Positions 1 through 9,046 of a DNA stretch of 51,337 bases are shown here, one piece after another. Under the pieces are notes generated by a model that worked only from the letters and a program-made list of their open reading frames with translations, was not told where the DNA came from and searched no databases. This DNA is from Chloroflexi bacterium OLB14. Its GTDB lineage: Bacteria > Chloroflexota > Anaerolineae > Anaerolineales > Villigracilaceae. The stretch covers positions 1-51,337 of the forward strand of contig LMZR01000064.1 in NCBI GenBank assembly GCA_001567105.1, given 5' to 3'. How positions within the stretch are numbered: position 1 is the stretch's first letter; each line of letters starts with the position of its first letter. The translations under genes and the position numbers were made by a program.

Positions 1-19
1 GTGGTAAAAGCAGGGTAAT

Positions 20-51
20 AAAAAGTCCCACAAAATTTTGTGGGACTTTTT
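20..51 (-). terminator. Perfect palindromic terminator
   Basis: A perfect 32-base palindrome has arms reading AAAAAGTCCCACAAAA and the complement. It ends three bases beyond the stop codon of the minus-strand ABC permease and gives a T-run in either direction. It is probably the intrinsic terminator of that operon and could work bidirectionally. Confidence 0.8.
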
Positions 52-53
52 AT

Positions 54-1642
54 TTAATTTTGTAACTGTCTTGCTCTAGCAACAAAAGCAATGATGATTA
101 AGAAAATTGAAAATGGGATAAAGAATTCGATATTGCCGTTGCTGTTTGCCCCGAGAAAATCTACAGGATAAATTTTATTCATTGGTCCGAGATACCAGAG
201 GGTAACATATAAAACTTCAAATGCTTTATGGCTGTTACTTAACACACCTGATGCAAGTGCAAAAGATGGGATAAATATTGCGGCAGAAAACCAAGCCAAT
301 AAACCAATGCTATCGCCTGCTCTTAATAAATTAATTGCAACAGCACTTCCTGTTAATATTGTAACGATGAATCCTGCTAACCATTGTGTAGGGAGTTGCC
401 TCCATAATGGGGAGGTGGAGGAGAAAATCATTTGTTGCGTATTATTTTGAATTTCGCGGTTTCCTAAACCTGACCAAATCAAAATTGGAAACAGCCAAGT
501 AAATGGAAGAATGTATTGACGAGCCGTTTCAGGAGAATTGCTTAAGCCTGCAATGAAGAAGCCAAGCATGATGGCGTATAACCACCAGCGTTGACCTTTA
601 AGTAGTAATTTCAATTCAGAGATTAAGGCTCGCCAGAAAGCAAAATGATTTGCCGATGTGGTTAGGGGAGTCAAATGTACAGGCTGAGATAAAGTTTGAG
701 GTGCTGAAACAATTTGAGGCGTTGAAATTGAAGCGCTGTTTTTTATCCGTTTGGGTTTGCGGCGTGATGGGTCAAATCTATCAAAGAAAAAACTTGCAAT
801 TAAAGTGATAGCAATACTAATCCCCAAAAATGAAAGCCGTTTGAGAATAATATCGGAAGTCCAATCAATGCCGTTCCATTGGAAAATATAACTTGCAGGT
901 TCAAGATCAATTTCTGAATTTTCAGCGGCTGAAGGAGCACCAATAACAAAACCGCCACTGTATTCAGGGAATTTTGCTTTTGCGGCTTCCCCTGCACTCG
1001 ATTGAATCAATCCCATGCCTAATGGTTCAAGTGCAGGGTTTGTTTCACCTAATATAGCTGCTAGTGTCAAAATAAATTACGAAAAGAAAAAAAATAAACA
1101 ACATTGCCAAAACCGCCACTGAGAAAAGCGATGCTTTCAAATAAAACTGCAGTTGCCGCAACCAATGCCATGACAGGTAATGTAATAAATAAAAACGGCG
1201 CAAACATTGTAAGTATATTTATTTGTGTGCTTTCACCTGCAATTAATTGAATGCCAATTGCAGTAATAGCAAGTATAAGATTCATTGCAACCAAAACAGA
1301 AAAATTGCTGATGAATTTTCCGAACATATATAAAATGCGGGTGAGTGGTGTGGTTGCCATAATTTGACCGACACCTGTTTCACGGTCACGCGTCACTGAA
1401 CCTTTTACTAAATAAAAACCAAACCAGCCTAAAAAGAAAGATGAAATTAAAGCCATCATGCTACCAACCCACGCCGAATTAAATTCGCCGCGATATTGGT
1501 CAAGTCGCATGGTAATATTTCCAACAGCGGTTTGATAACCAAGAAAAGCGACTAAGCCAAGCATAATTAAAAAACTATAACGGCGTACCCGCTCTAAGAA
1601 ATCGGCACGTGCTAAATGATAGATGACTCGAGTTGTGATCAC
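54..1642 (-). CDS. ABC-2 type exporter permease (reading frame broken once)
   Basis: This is a membrane subunit that would pair with the ATPase just upstream. The N-terminal piece (1067-1642, 191 aa) starts at a GTG overlapping the ATPase stop and holds about four membrane segments. The C-terminal piece (54-1070) carries a large extracytoplasmic segment and about six more. The first frame ends at TGA exactly where the second begins at TTG, with a four-base A run (plus strand 1069-1072) at the junction. Adding one base joins them into about 529 aa, the length I expect for this permease type. I therefore read it as one gene with a single-base loss. A real split with TTGA translational coupling is the alternative. 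The exported substrate cannot be told. Confidence 0.75.
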
Positions 1643-2507
1643 GCATTACCTCCGATGAAATGGAGATAGGCATCTTCCAATTTGGACTGACGCTTCTTGC
1701 TCCTGCCTCAGGTTGGTCATTGCTCACGACTCTCACTTGCACGCCATCGCTTCTTCTAATCGTTCCGCTGACTATATGTTTTTGTTTCAATGTAGTTAAG
1801 TCATCACTAGAGATTGTCCATTCCCATACTTTGCCGTCTAACTCTTTTAATAAATTTTCAGGCGCAGACTCGCGTAAGAGTTGACCTTTATTCACAAGTG
1901 CAATATGTGTAGCAGTGGCTTCTACATCTGAAACAATGTGGGTAGATAAGATGACGATTCTTTCGCCAGATAAATCGGAAAGCAAATTTCTGAATCTGAC
2001 TCTCTCTTCGGGGTCTAAGCCCACTGTGGGTTCATCAACGATAAGCAGTCGTGGGTCATTCAATAAAGCCTGTGCGATTCCAACGCGTTGTTTCATGCCA
2101 CCCGAATATCCACCTAATGGACGTTTTGCGGCTTCTACAAGATTTACAACTTGAATTAATTCATCAATTCGCTTTTTTGTTGATGCTGAATCCAAGCCTT
2201 TGATTGCCGCCATATATTCGAGAAATTCAATTGCATTCAAATTGGGGTACACACCAAAATCTTGAGGTAAATATCCAAGTATGGCACGCAATGTATCAGG
2301 TGATTTAACAACATCTGTTCCATTCCATGAAATTGTTCCCTCTGTTGGTTTAGTAATTGTGGCTAACATACGCATAAAAGTAGATTTGCCCGCACCGTTT
2401 GGTCCGAGCAAGCCTAAAATGCCAGCTTTGATGTCAAGCGAAAAATTTTTGAGCCCCCAGAAATCACGTCGATATTGTTTGCCAAGATTGTTAATAGAAA
2501 GTTGCAT
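1639..2507 (-). CDS. ABC transporter ATP-binding protein (3' frame break)
   Basis: ATPase subunit of an ABC-2 exporter. Walker A GPNGAGKS is at residues 35-42, the signature YSGGMKQ at about 134-140, and Walker B LLIVDEP near 154-160, followed by the His switch (STH, about 190). The annotatable frame runs on to 1575, but its last 30 residues make no sense. Adding one base after Trp277 (plus strand about 1674-1678) restores an ending EDAYLHFIGGNA and a TGA that overlaps the permease GTG by the usual GTGA. The true protein is thus about 289 aa. A TATAAT lies at 2524-2529 and a CTGGAG ribosome site precedes the ATG. Confidence 0.85.
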
Positions 2508-2562
2508 AAATGCTCCAGAAGAAATTATACGATGTATACGATAAATGAAGAAGTTTAGTTGT

Positions 2563-2595
2563 AAAAGAGATAAGGGTTTTGCCCTTATCTCTTTT
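2563..2595 (-). terminator. Rho-independent terminator
   Basis: A 14-base-pair stem (AAAAGAGATAAGGG at 2563-2576 with its complement at 2582-2595) and a five-base loop lie directly beyond the stop of the minus-strand small membrane protein. In that direction the stem runs into TTTT. It separates this operon from the ABC exporter operon downstream. Confidence 0.8.
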
Positions 2596-2597
2596 TT

Positions 2598-3035
2598 CTA
2601 TTTAGTAATTTGATTTGCTTCCCACACCTTGCGGATTTGCTTTGAGCGAACGCTCCACGCATATTCAACAGGTGCTGCACCACGATAAAATAATTTTGCG
2701 ATGATCCAACGATTGATATCGAGAATCGTCCATGCCCAAAATGTGTAACTGGCGGTAACGACTGTAGCAATAACCCACAAAGCGATATCAATACTTCTAC
2801 CGCCAGCGCGAGCAATGCGGATGTATAAATTGTAGATTAACCACGAACCTAACAGCCCGCCCTCAATCATAATGAAGAAAACAATTAGGTTTGATAAGCC
2901 AACATCAGGTGCGCCAATGGTAATGAGGCTAGCCAATATCCAAAAAACGAATCCTAACATTGCAAGTTCTATTGCTTCAATTAATACGATTTTGTTTCTT
3001 AATGCTTGCAATGGTGATTTAACTTGATTTTCCAT
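2598..3035 (-). CDS. Small integral membrane protein, unknown function
   Basis: A 145-aa protein with four predicted hydrophobic segments (about residues 18-42, 50-70, 83-103 and 105-120) and a basic C-terminus. I recognise no family. It lies four bases downstream of the DUF3592-like gene and 510 bases downstream of the nitrilase-type enzyme gene, on the same strand, and ends at a clear terminator. It is therefore the last gene of a three-gene operon, and its role may relate to envelope maintenance by association only. Confidence 0.7.
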   Translation of the reverse strand: MENQVKSPLQALRNKIVLIEAIELAMLGFVFWILASLITIGAPDVGLSNLIVFFIMIEGGLLGSWLIYNLYIRIARAGGRSIDIALWVIATVVTASYTFWAWTILDINRWIIAKLFYRGAAPVEYAWSVRSKQIRKVWEANQITK

Positions 3036-3038
3036 GTT

Positions 3039-3542
3039 TTACTTATTTTCCTTTTTTATAAGTTTTATGTTCTTTACAATATTCCAACCTGGCAAGAAGG
3101 CGATTAACGAACCAATCCAAGTGATGGGCAATGAGATGATGAATGCCAGCCATTGATTCGATTCCGTTTTACGAATTATGACTGCACTTTGTGGGAAAAA
3201 TGGCGAATGATAACTACCGAAAGAATCTCCTACATCATACTTTGCAACTTCCTCTAGTTGTTCTTGTAAACACCCAAACGGTAATTCGAGAAAACAAACT
3301 TTATCACTTATATAACGCTTGCCACCAGAATAATATTCGTAAGTGATGTTTACATACGGTCTGTATCTAGCTCGGCTAATGACTCCATCTGTTGAAACGA
3401 CACGCGCCCGAACGGGTATCCAAAAGGGATTGGTCAGCGCCATGAGAGCATCAGTCAATAGCACAAGATTGATATAGATGACTACCAATGAAACGTTGAC
3501 CCAGAATATTTTCCAAACAACTTGCAATAATTTTTTAAGCAT
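3039..3542 (-). CDS. DUF3592-like membrane protein
   Basis: A 167-aa protein with an N-terminal membrane anchor (about residues 12-35), a central soluble segment and a C-terminal membrane segment (about 130-152). The middle follows the DUF3592 pattern: a beta-rich region with YRPYVNITYEYYSGGKRY and a later GDSFGSYHSPFFPQSAVI stretch, similar to the usual 'vGd.v.vyydP.np..avl' motif of that family. The function of DUF3592 proteins is not known. It is the middle gene of the operon with the nitrilase-type enzyme. Confidence 0.65.
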   Translation of the reverse strand: MLKKLLQVVWKIFWVNVSLVVIYINLVLLTDALMALTNPFWIPVRARVVSTDGVISRARYRPYVNITYEYYSGGKRYISDKVCFLELPFGCLQEQLEEVAKYDVGDSFGSYHSPFFPQSAVIIRKTESNQWLAFIISLPITWIGSLIAFLPGWNIVKNIKLIKKENK

Positions 3543-3551
3543 CAGTGAATT

Positions 3552-5024
3552 TTATACAAAAGACGGTTTTAATGCACCCTCCTTTTTTCGGGTTAGCCAT
3601 AAACCAATTACCAAGCCTAATAACCCAACTAACATAATGTTTCCAAATCCATCGCCGACTTGGGGATACAAAGTGTTTACAGAGCCAATGGGTGTTTGCA
3701 CACTTTGAATTGAAGCAAAGCCTTCAGTTTCTTTGGCAAAAGAATCAACTCGATTGTATTCATTACCATAAGCATCTGTCACAATCGAAACACCTTGACC
3801 TGTTTGGCGGAAAATGCTCACGCCGTTTTCAACTGCTCGGAAAGTTGCCATACCTGCGTGAATATCGCGCACTTGAATCCAATCTTGTGATGGTACAAAC
3901 AGCAAATCAATATTTTGTTCGCCTGCTTGTTTGATGATGTTTGGGAAATCGGCATCCCAACAAATCACAGCACTGATTTTTCCATACGGTGTATCTACAC
4001 TTTGTAAAATGCCATCACCTTTGCGTGTGCCTTCAAATGTATTCCCTCCGTATTTGACATGCGTCAAAATAATTTCACCATTGGGGTCAATGATATGAAC
4101 TATATTTTCAGCAGGTGATTTTTCTACGTCAAAAGTTGGCAACACAATGTAAATATTTTTTTCTTTTGCAACGGCAGAAGCACTGACAATTAATTGTTCT
4201 ACTTCATTTGCAAAGCCAAGCCCAGCACCTTCTTGTAATGAAACGATGTTTGCGCCTTCATCTGCAAGTTTGATGATTTGATTTAATTGTTGCTGATGTA
4301 ATTCACTTACATTTTGATGAAAACCTGCTTCATCTCCACTTTGTAATTGATTCATGACTTCGGAAATTTTTCCATTTGGAAGTGAAAAGCCCGCAACGAC
4401 AGCAACGTGCTCAGGTTGAGCGGGGAGCAGAATCCGCATGAAGCCAAACCCAATGATGAGGGCAAGTAAGCAGGTAAAAGTCAGTGAGAGGCGTGTGAAT
4501 TTGAATCTTGAATCCCATAGATGATTAATCAAACTTGCAAACCAATTTATCACAAAAGCAATGCCCCATAATCCTGCTACCGATGCAATTTGCATAACAG
4601 GTAGAAAGCCGCGTTGTGAATAGGCTAAAGCACCAAATGTGCCAGCGGGGTTTCCGTTTGATGAAAAGAAATCTATTGCTGTGGCGGCAATTGGGAATAC
4701 AAGCGTGAGCCATGCAGTTGAACCAAAGCGACGATAGTATATGCGGTCTATGACGTATGGAATTAAGCTGATGGGAGTCATCAATAAAAATGAGGCGGCT
4801 TCTGCAAATGGGGGGAAGAAAGTTGCGCCTTGCCATGAGATGATGGTTGGGATGGCGAAAGCAAGCCATAGTAATAAAAAGTTGCGACCTGCTTTTTCAC
4901 TTTCGCGGAAGAAGCGCAGTGCAAAAATGGGTGTGACCCATGCGGCGAGCGGGATGTTCCATTTGCCTCCAATGAATAAACCGAGAAGAGCAACAAGGAT
5001 GAGGTACAGATATTTTTTGTTCAT
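3552..5024 (-). CDS. Apolipoprotein N-acyltransferase-like membrane nitrilase
   Basis: A 490-aa membrane enzyme with several N-terminal transmembrane segments (about residues 5-200), an extracytoplasmic carbon-nitrogen hydrolase domain (about 205-455) and one C-terminal membrane segment. This is the architecture of Lnt, which adds the third acyl chain to lipoproteins. The nitrilase catalytic triad is visible as Glu265 (in LQEGAG), Lys324 (in THVKYGG) and Cys355 (in VICWDADFP). The several predicted lipoproteins in this window would be natural substrates. Because classical Lnt is typical of diderm bacteria, I call it Lnt-like only. A good AAGGAG site precedes the ATG. Confidence 0.8.
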   Translation of the reverse strand: MNKKYLYLILVALLGLFIGGKWNIPLAAWVTPIFALRFFRESEKAGRNFLLLWLAFAIPTIISWQGATFFPPFAEAASFLLMTPISLIPYVIDRIYYRRFGSTAWLTLVFPIAATAIDFFSSNGNPAGTFGALAYSQRGFLPVMQIASVAGLWGIAFVINWFASLINHLWDSRFKFTRLSLTFTCLLALIIGFGFMRILLPAQPEHVAVVAGFSLPNGKISEVMNQLQSGDEAGFHQNVSELHQQQLNQIIKLADEGANIVSLQEGAGLGFANEVEQLIVSASAVAKEKNIYIVLPTFDVEKSPAENIVHIIDPNGEIILTHVKYGGNTFEGTRKGDGILQSVDTPYGKISAVICWDADFPNIIKQAGEQNIDLLFVPSQDWIQVRDIHAGMATFRAVENGVSIFRQTGQGVSIVTDAYGNEYNRVDSFAKETEGFASIQSVQTPIGSVNTLYPQVGDGFGNIMLVGLLGLVIGLWLTRKKEGALKPSFV

Positions 5025-5101
5025 TTTTTCTCCTTAATTTTTTCTCAGTGTATTGTTTTTGCTATTGAAAAACATCGTCCAAATTGTTTTCAAACGTACA
5101 C

Positions 5102-5115
5102 TGTCCGTTTGGACA
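5102..5115. promoter_or_regulatory. Inverted repeat upstream of the two-component operon
   Basis: TGTCC-GTTT-GGACA lies about 28 bases before the kinase start, in the divergent gap shared with the Lnt-like operon. It is a short dyad of the size bound by NarL-type regulators, so autoregulation is possible. The evidence is only its symmetry and position. Confidence 0.25.
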
Positions 5116-5142
5116 ATGGTTACTTGCTTAGGTTGAAGTACA

Positions 5143-6361
5143 ATGCTCAATATGAAAAATACTTTAAGTGATAATCACTTACACACTTTTGCTTTGACAT
5201 CATATATTTTTATCTCTGCCATCTTAGTTTTCTTAGGCGGGGCTACTCTATTGGAACTTTGGCAAATTGGCAAAATAGGGCTTACTATTTTGTGTGGCTT
5301 ATTTATTGTTTTTATTATCGGTTTGTTTTGGTGTAATTATTATGGAGTGAGCGAGAGTAAAAAAGTGGTGGATTTTTTACTATTTGATTCAAACTGTTTT
5401 AATGCTTTCTACAACACTGCTCTTAAGCCAATATACACGTGCTGGTTTGTCTTTACTTTTTTCAATGACGATTTGTATTGTCGGTGAATCTTTGGCGCTA
5501 TGGGGTAATTCGCGCTATTCTCTTTTTATAGGTGTTTTTTTATTTCGCGCTGTTGTTCAGCGTACTTTTCTTTTTTTGGAGAACGTGCAGATTTTTTACA
5601 AATCACTTTTGGCGATGTTAATTAACGGTATTCCCATTATTCTTTTAATTGCTTTAATTAACCAACAGTTAATTGAACGGCAAAAAGCAGTTGAATTGGC
5701 AGAATCTTTGGAAAGTGCCAATGCCAAACTCGCCGCGTACAATGCCAAAATTGAATCATTGACATTGCAAAATGAACGTCAACGCATGGCGAGAGAATTA
5801 CACGATACGCTGGCGCAAGGTGTGGCGGGGCTTGTCTTACAATTGGAAGCAGTTAAAGCTCATCTCGCATCAGATAGAAAAGAACGCGCTTCTTCCATCG
5901 TGGAGCAGGCTCTGCTTCGAGCGAGAGATACTTTATCTGAATCACGTGCCGCGATTGATAATTTACGTTCTACCTCCAGTAATTTTTCAGAATCGCTTCA
6001 AGAGAAAATCAATCGCTTTACTCAGTCCACAGGCATTGTTTGCGAAACAGAAATTTCAGTTTATGAAAATCAACTTTCCAATGAATTAACCGAGCATGCT
6101 TTGAGTATTTTGAGCGAAGCCTTAGCAAACATCACAAAACATGCGCAAGCGAAAAATGTAAAAGTGAAATTTATTATTCAAAACAAAAATCTAGAACTTG
6201 AAGTTCAAGATGATGGAATTGGCTTTGATATAAATCAAAAATCAAGTGGGCATTATGGTTTACTAGGAATGAAAGAACGCGCAAAACTTGCCAATGGAAA
6301 TCTACTTATTGAATCAAATCAACATGGCACGCGGATTTATTTCAGCATAGGTGCAATATGA
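5143..6361 (+). CDS. NarL-type sensor histidine kinase (frame broken once)
   Basis: Membrane-bound sensor kinase of the HisKA_3 class. The N-terminal part (5143-5487 frame) has several transmembrane segments. The rest (5384-6361 frame) holds the last of them, a short coiled coil, the H-box RQRMARELHDTLAQG with phospho-acceptor His at about residue 220, the N-box SEALANITKHAQA and the G-boxes DDGIGFD and GLLGMKERA. The two frames join as ...SKKWWIFYYLIQ... if one A is removed from the A6 run at 5359-5364, giving about 405 aa. The gene overlaps the response regulator by ATGA, so the two are co-translated. The signal sensed is unknown, and there is no periplasmic domain of note. Confidence 0.85.
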
Positions 6362-6999
6362 TTCGCGTGATGATTACAGACGACCATCTCATTGTCCGCG
6401 AAGGGTTGCGCCTAATTCTTGAAACAGCAGATGGAATTGAATTGGTAGGCGAGGCAAAAGATGGCGCAGAATGTTTAGAGCTTGTTCCAAACTTAAATCC
6501 AAATGTCATCCTCATGGATTTGCAAATGCTGCGCATGGATGGCATCACCGCCATTGAGCAACTGCGAAAAAAATATCCCCAAATCGCAATTGTGATTCTC
6601 ACTACATACAACGAAGATGATTTAATGATTCGTGCTTTGCAATCGGGCGCGCGCGGATATTTACTCAAAGACTCAAGCCGTGAAAATTTGATTGACACGA
6701 TTCAAGCCGCCGCAAAAGGTGAGACGTTACTCAAACCAGAGATTCTTGCGCGTGTGTTATCGCCTCGTTCTTCGGGGAAAGTTGCTTCTGCTCCTTCATC
6801 TATTTCCAGCCTGACAGAGCGTGAATTGGAAGTTTTACAACTTGCTTCACACGGTGAAAGAAATAAAGAGATTGCTTATAAATTAGGAATTACCGAACGA
6901 ACGGTTAAAGCCCATTTGCAAAGTATTTATCAAAAATTCGGGGTTGATTCAAAAGCGGCGGCAGTAGCAATTGCAGCGCAAAAGGGATTGTTAAATTAA
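6358..6999 (+). CDS. NarL/FixJ-family response regulator
   Basis: A 213-aa regulator. The receiver domain (1-120) has the acidic pair DD at 8-9, phospho-acceptor Asp54 in ILMDLQM and Lys of LLKD near 104. The C-terminal LuxR-type helix-turn-helix begins at LTERELEVLQL (about 152) and includes NKEIAYKLGITERTVKAHL. Its start codon overlaps the kinase stop. It is the cognate partner of that kinase, and the target genes cannot be told from the window. Confidence 0.93.
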   Translation: MIRVMITDDHLIVREGLRLILETADGIELVGEAKDGAECLELVPNLNPNVILMDLQMLRMDGITAIEQLRKKYPQIAIVILTTYNEDDLMIRALQSGARGYLLKDSSRENLIDTIQAAAKGETLLKPEILARVLSPRSSGKVASAPSSISSLTERELEVLQLASHGERNKEIAYKLGITERTVKAHLQSIYQKFGVDSKAAAVAIAAQKGLLN

Positions 7000-7004
7000 A
7001 TAAG

Positions 7005-7039
7005 AAGGTGACAGTCACTTTTATAGTGACTGTCACCTT
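7005..7039. terminator. Bidirectional terminator between convergent genes
   Basis: A perfect 15-base-pair stem (AAGGTGACAGTCACT at 7005-7019 with its complement at 7025-7039) and a five-base loop lie between the convergent response regulator and RidA genes, 5 bases after one stop and 14 before the other. It probably ends both transcripts. Confidence 0.75.
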
Positions 7040-7053
7040 AATTGTTTTATAAA

Positions 7054-7422
7054 TTACGGCAATTTTGCAATGGCTTCAATCTCGATCAAAAATTTTTCAT
7101 CTACCAAACCTGCAATGACTGTGGCACGAGCAGGGCGTGGTTCAGGAAAGGCTTGCATGTAAATTGGGTTATAGGCTTGTAAATATTCAGGCTTGGTGAT
7201 GTACACTGTTGTTTTGACTACATCTTTAAAGTCACAGCCTGCTTCACGTAACACATTGCCGATATTCTCAATCACAAATTTTGTTTGCTCTTCAATCGTC
7301 TCACCAATTTTTCCTTCAGCATTGCGCCCAACTTGCCCAGCGATAAATAAAAATCCGCCACTGATAATGCCTGGCGTGTATGGACCAGAGGAAGGGAAGA
7401 TGGCAGTTTTTGTTTCAGACAT
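7054..7422 (-). CDS. ridA: RidA family (YjgF/YER057c) enamine/imine deaminase
   Basis: A 122-aa protein of the usual RidA length, with the family features GPYTPGI near the start, FIAGQVGR, the central GCDFKDVVKTTVY and the C-terminal signature region PEPRPARATVIAGL. The Arg of that motif binds the substrate carboxylate. RidA hydrolyses reactive 2-aminoacrylate-type enamines made by PLP enzymes, in the cytosol. An AAGGAG site lies nine bases before ATG. It is a single gene. Confidence 0.9.
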   Translation of the reverse strand: MSETKTAIFPSSGPYTPGIISGGFLFIAGQVGRNAEGKIGETIEEQTKFVIENIGNVLREAGCDFKDVVKTTVYITKPEYLQAYNPIYMQAFPEPRPARATVIAGLVDEKFLIEIEAIAKLP

Positions 7423-7470
7423 GATGTTATTCTCCTTGATGTTTTTTCACAGTATAACATTGTAATAATT

Positions 7471-7476
7471 TATAAT
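7471..7476 (+). promoter_or_regulatory. -10 box placed for a leaderless yciH transcript
   Basis: TATAAT ends six bases before the yciH ATG, with no ribosome site between them. Transcription would begin at or next to the start codon. No convincing -35 box is seen. Confidence 0.45.
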
Positions 7477-7482
7477 TGATTT

Positions 7483-7812
7483 ATGTCTAACAATAAAACA
7501 GTTTGGTCATCTGAAGAAGGTGATCTTCGTAAAAAACAATCTGCATCTCATACAAAATCATTGCCGCCGCAACAGCAGACGATTTATCTGCATCGTGAAA
7601 CCAGTGGACGTAATGGCACACCTGTATCATTGGTTAAAAACCTTGTACTGTCTGCCGAGGATATGAAAGCACTTGCTAAGAAATTAAAACAGCAATGCGG
7701 AACAGGCGGAACGATTAAGGATGGCGTAATTGAAATTCAAGGCGAACATCGCCAAAAAATTGCGGAGATATTGATGAAGTTGGGATACAAGGTCAAAATT
7801 GCGGGTGGGTAA
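7483..7812 (+). CDS. yciH: SUI1/YciH-like translation factor
   Basis: A 109-aa protein with the SUI1 (eIF1-like) fold region at about residues 45-108. Diagnostic stretches are the basic helix AEDMKALAKKLKQQCGTGG, then IKDGVIEIQGEHRQKI and the closing LGYKVKIAGG. YciH-type proteins act on the small ribosomal subunit and influence start-codon choice. The N-terminal 40 residues are polar and probably disordered. There is no Shine-Dalgarno sequence, and the start follows a TATAAT closely, so it may be translated from a leaderless mRNA. Confidence 0.88.
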   Translation: MSNNKTVWSSEEGDLRKKQSASHTKSLPPQQQTIYLHRETSGRNGTPVSLVKNLVLSAEDMKALAKKLKQQCGTGGTIKDGVIEIQGEHRQKIAEILMKLGYKVKIAGG

Positions 7813-7838
7813 AGAAGCGGAAATATATCTAGCATGTA

Positions 7839-8888
7839 TTATGGCTGAGGGATTGTGTCAAGCCAAGAGCCTTTATTAAATTCTTCTACATACTTTCTTA
7901 AGATTGCGAAATCTACATCTAATACTGAGGTGTATCCTAAAATTGGGTCGTTCACTCGTTTTGTTTTGAAGAGTTCTTCTGGAAAGTTAACTGTTTGAAT
8001 TTTTTCTGAGTCAATCATGGGGGCAAGGCAAAGCAGTTGGGCAATTTCTGACTCGGTTAAATTAGTTTGAACCGATGTGATAAATGATTCAATAATTGCT
8101 GGTAAATTGGTGATTGTTGTTGAAGTAAAAACTTTTTTGAAGAGTGCTTTTAGAATTAAGTCTTGCGTTTGGGTGCGGATAATATCTCCGTTGGGGCGCA
8201 GGCGGGCAAGAATCATAGTGCGATAGCCATTCAGGTGCTGTTCGCCTGCGGGGAAATAAAAGTTTGAGTCGATCGAATTTTTAACACGCCCATCAATTGC
8301 TGTGGGTAAATTAATATCAATACCACCAAATGCATCTACAATTTTTACAAATGATTGTAAATTGACCGCGACGCCATGATTTACTTGCACCGCGAAGTTA
8401 TGTTCTAAAGTTAATGCTAATAAACCAAGCCCTTTACCTTCGCCATCATAATATTTGAAACCATCATTGCCATAAAGGAAAGCTTGATTTAATTTTCCGT
8501 GTGTAATGTTGTAGTGTTCTGAAATTTCTGGAATTTCAACATACAAATCTCTTGGGAAAGGAAGCATCATCATACTTGGGTTTACAAAATCAACACGCAC
8601 AACCCGAATTGCATCTGCTAGCCCGCTGACGTAAGTATCAGCACGCGCATCACTTCCTACCACTACTATGAACATGGCTTCTGGTCCACCACAAAGGGGA
8701 GGAGTTTTGGTAGGTGTGGAAGTATTTGTTGCTGTATTTATAATGAAAGGAGGAGGTAGGGTAACTGTAGGGTTTGATACGAATGCTTGATAGTTTGTAA
8801 GCCCTATTACTGGAGTGCTACATAAACATAGGAGGGAAACTGCCCCAAGAATAAATAATAAAATTCTGCGATTAGGAGTTGCTGACAT
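7839..8888 (-). CDS. LytR-CpsA-Psr (LCP) family protein
   Basis: A 349-aa protein with an N-terminal membrane anchor (about 8-28), a short Thr/Pro-rich stalk and an LCP domain from about residue 70. Family features seen are VVVGSDARAD near the domain start, the RDLYVEIP motif with its catalytic-type Arg-Asp, KLNQAFLYG, and FGGIDINLP. The basic residues of ARLRPNGDIIRTQTQDLI match the phosphate-binding arginines. LCP enzymes transfer polyprenyl-linked glycopolymers to the cell wall or to protein on the outer membrane face. It converges with yciH and no terminator is evident between them. Confidence 0.85.
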   Translation of the reverse strand: MSATPNRRILLFILGAVSLLCLCSTPVIGLTNYQAFVSNPTVTLPPPFIINTATNTSTPTKTPPLCGGPEAMFIVVVGSDARADTYVSGLADAIRVVRVDFVNPSMMMLPFPRDLYVEIPEISEHYNITHGKLNQAFLYGNDGFKYYDGEGKGLGLLALTLEHNFAVQVNHGVAVNLQSFVKIVDAFGGIDINLPTAIDGRVKNSIDSNFYFPAGEQHLNGYRTMILARLRPNGDIIRTQTQDLILKALFKKVFTSTTITNLPAIIESFITSVQTNLTESEIAQLLCLAPMIDSEKIQTVNFPEELFKTKRVNDPILGYTSVLDVDFAILRKYVEEFNKGSWLDTIPQP

Positions 8889-8926
8889 ACGAAGCCTCTA
8901 GCATAAGTTATAGAGTGTAGTTATAC

Positions 8927-8942
8927 TGATATAGTTATATCA
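8927..8942. promoter_or_regulatory. Palindrome upstream of the LCP gene
   Basis: TGATATA-GT-TATATCA is a 7-2-7 dyad about 40 bases upstream of the LCP start codon. It is AT-rich and could be an operator or merely promoter-like sequence. Only its symmetry and position support it. Confidence 0.25.
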
Positions 8943-9015
8943 CTATTTATTTCCCCAACTTATCATCAAATCGATTAAACAGAAGAATTAGTTTGTTCGT
9001 TTATCTGATAACAAC

Positions 9016-9039
9016 TGGGCAGATGAATTCACCTGCCCA
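9016..9039 (-). terminator. Terminator hairpin of the aminotransferase gene
   Basis: A near-perfect 24-base palindrome (TGGGCAGATGAA with its complement, one wobble) lies eight bases beyond the aminotransferase stop. The T content after it is modest (GTTGTT), so termination efficiency is uncertain. Confidence 0.6.
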
Positions 9040-9046
9040 TAAATTT

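Noticed and set aside
1067..1072. Programmed -1 frameshift in the ABC-2 permease
   Set aside because: No slippery heptamer plus downstream pseudoknot is evident, and the neighbouring ATPase has a similar lone break, so base loss in the assembly is simpler.
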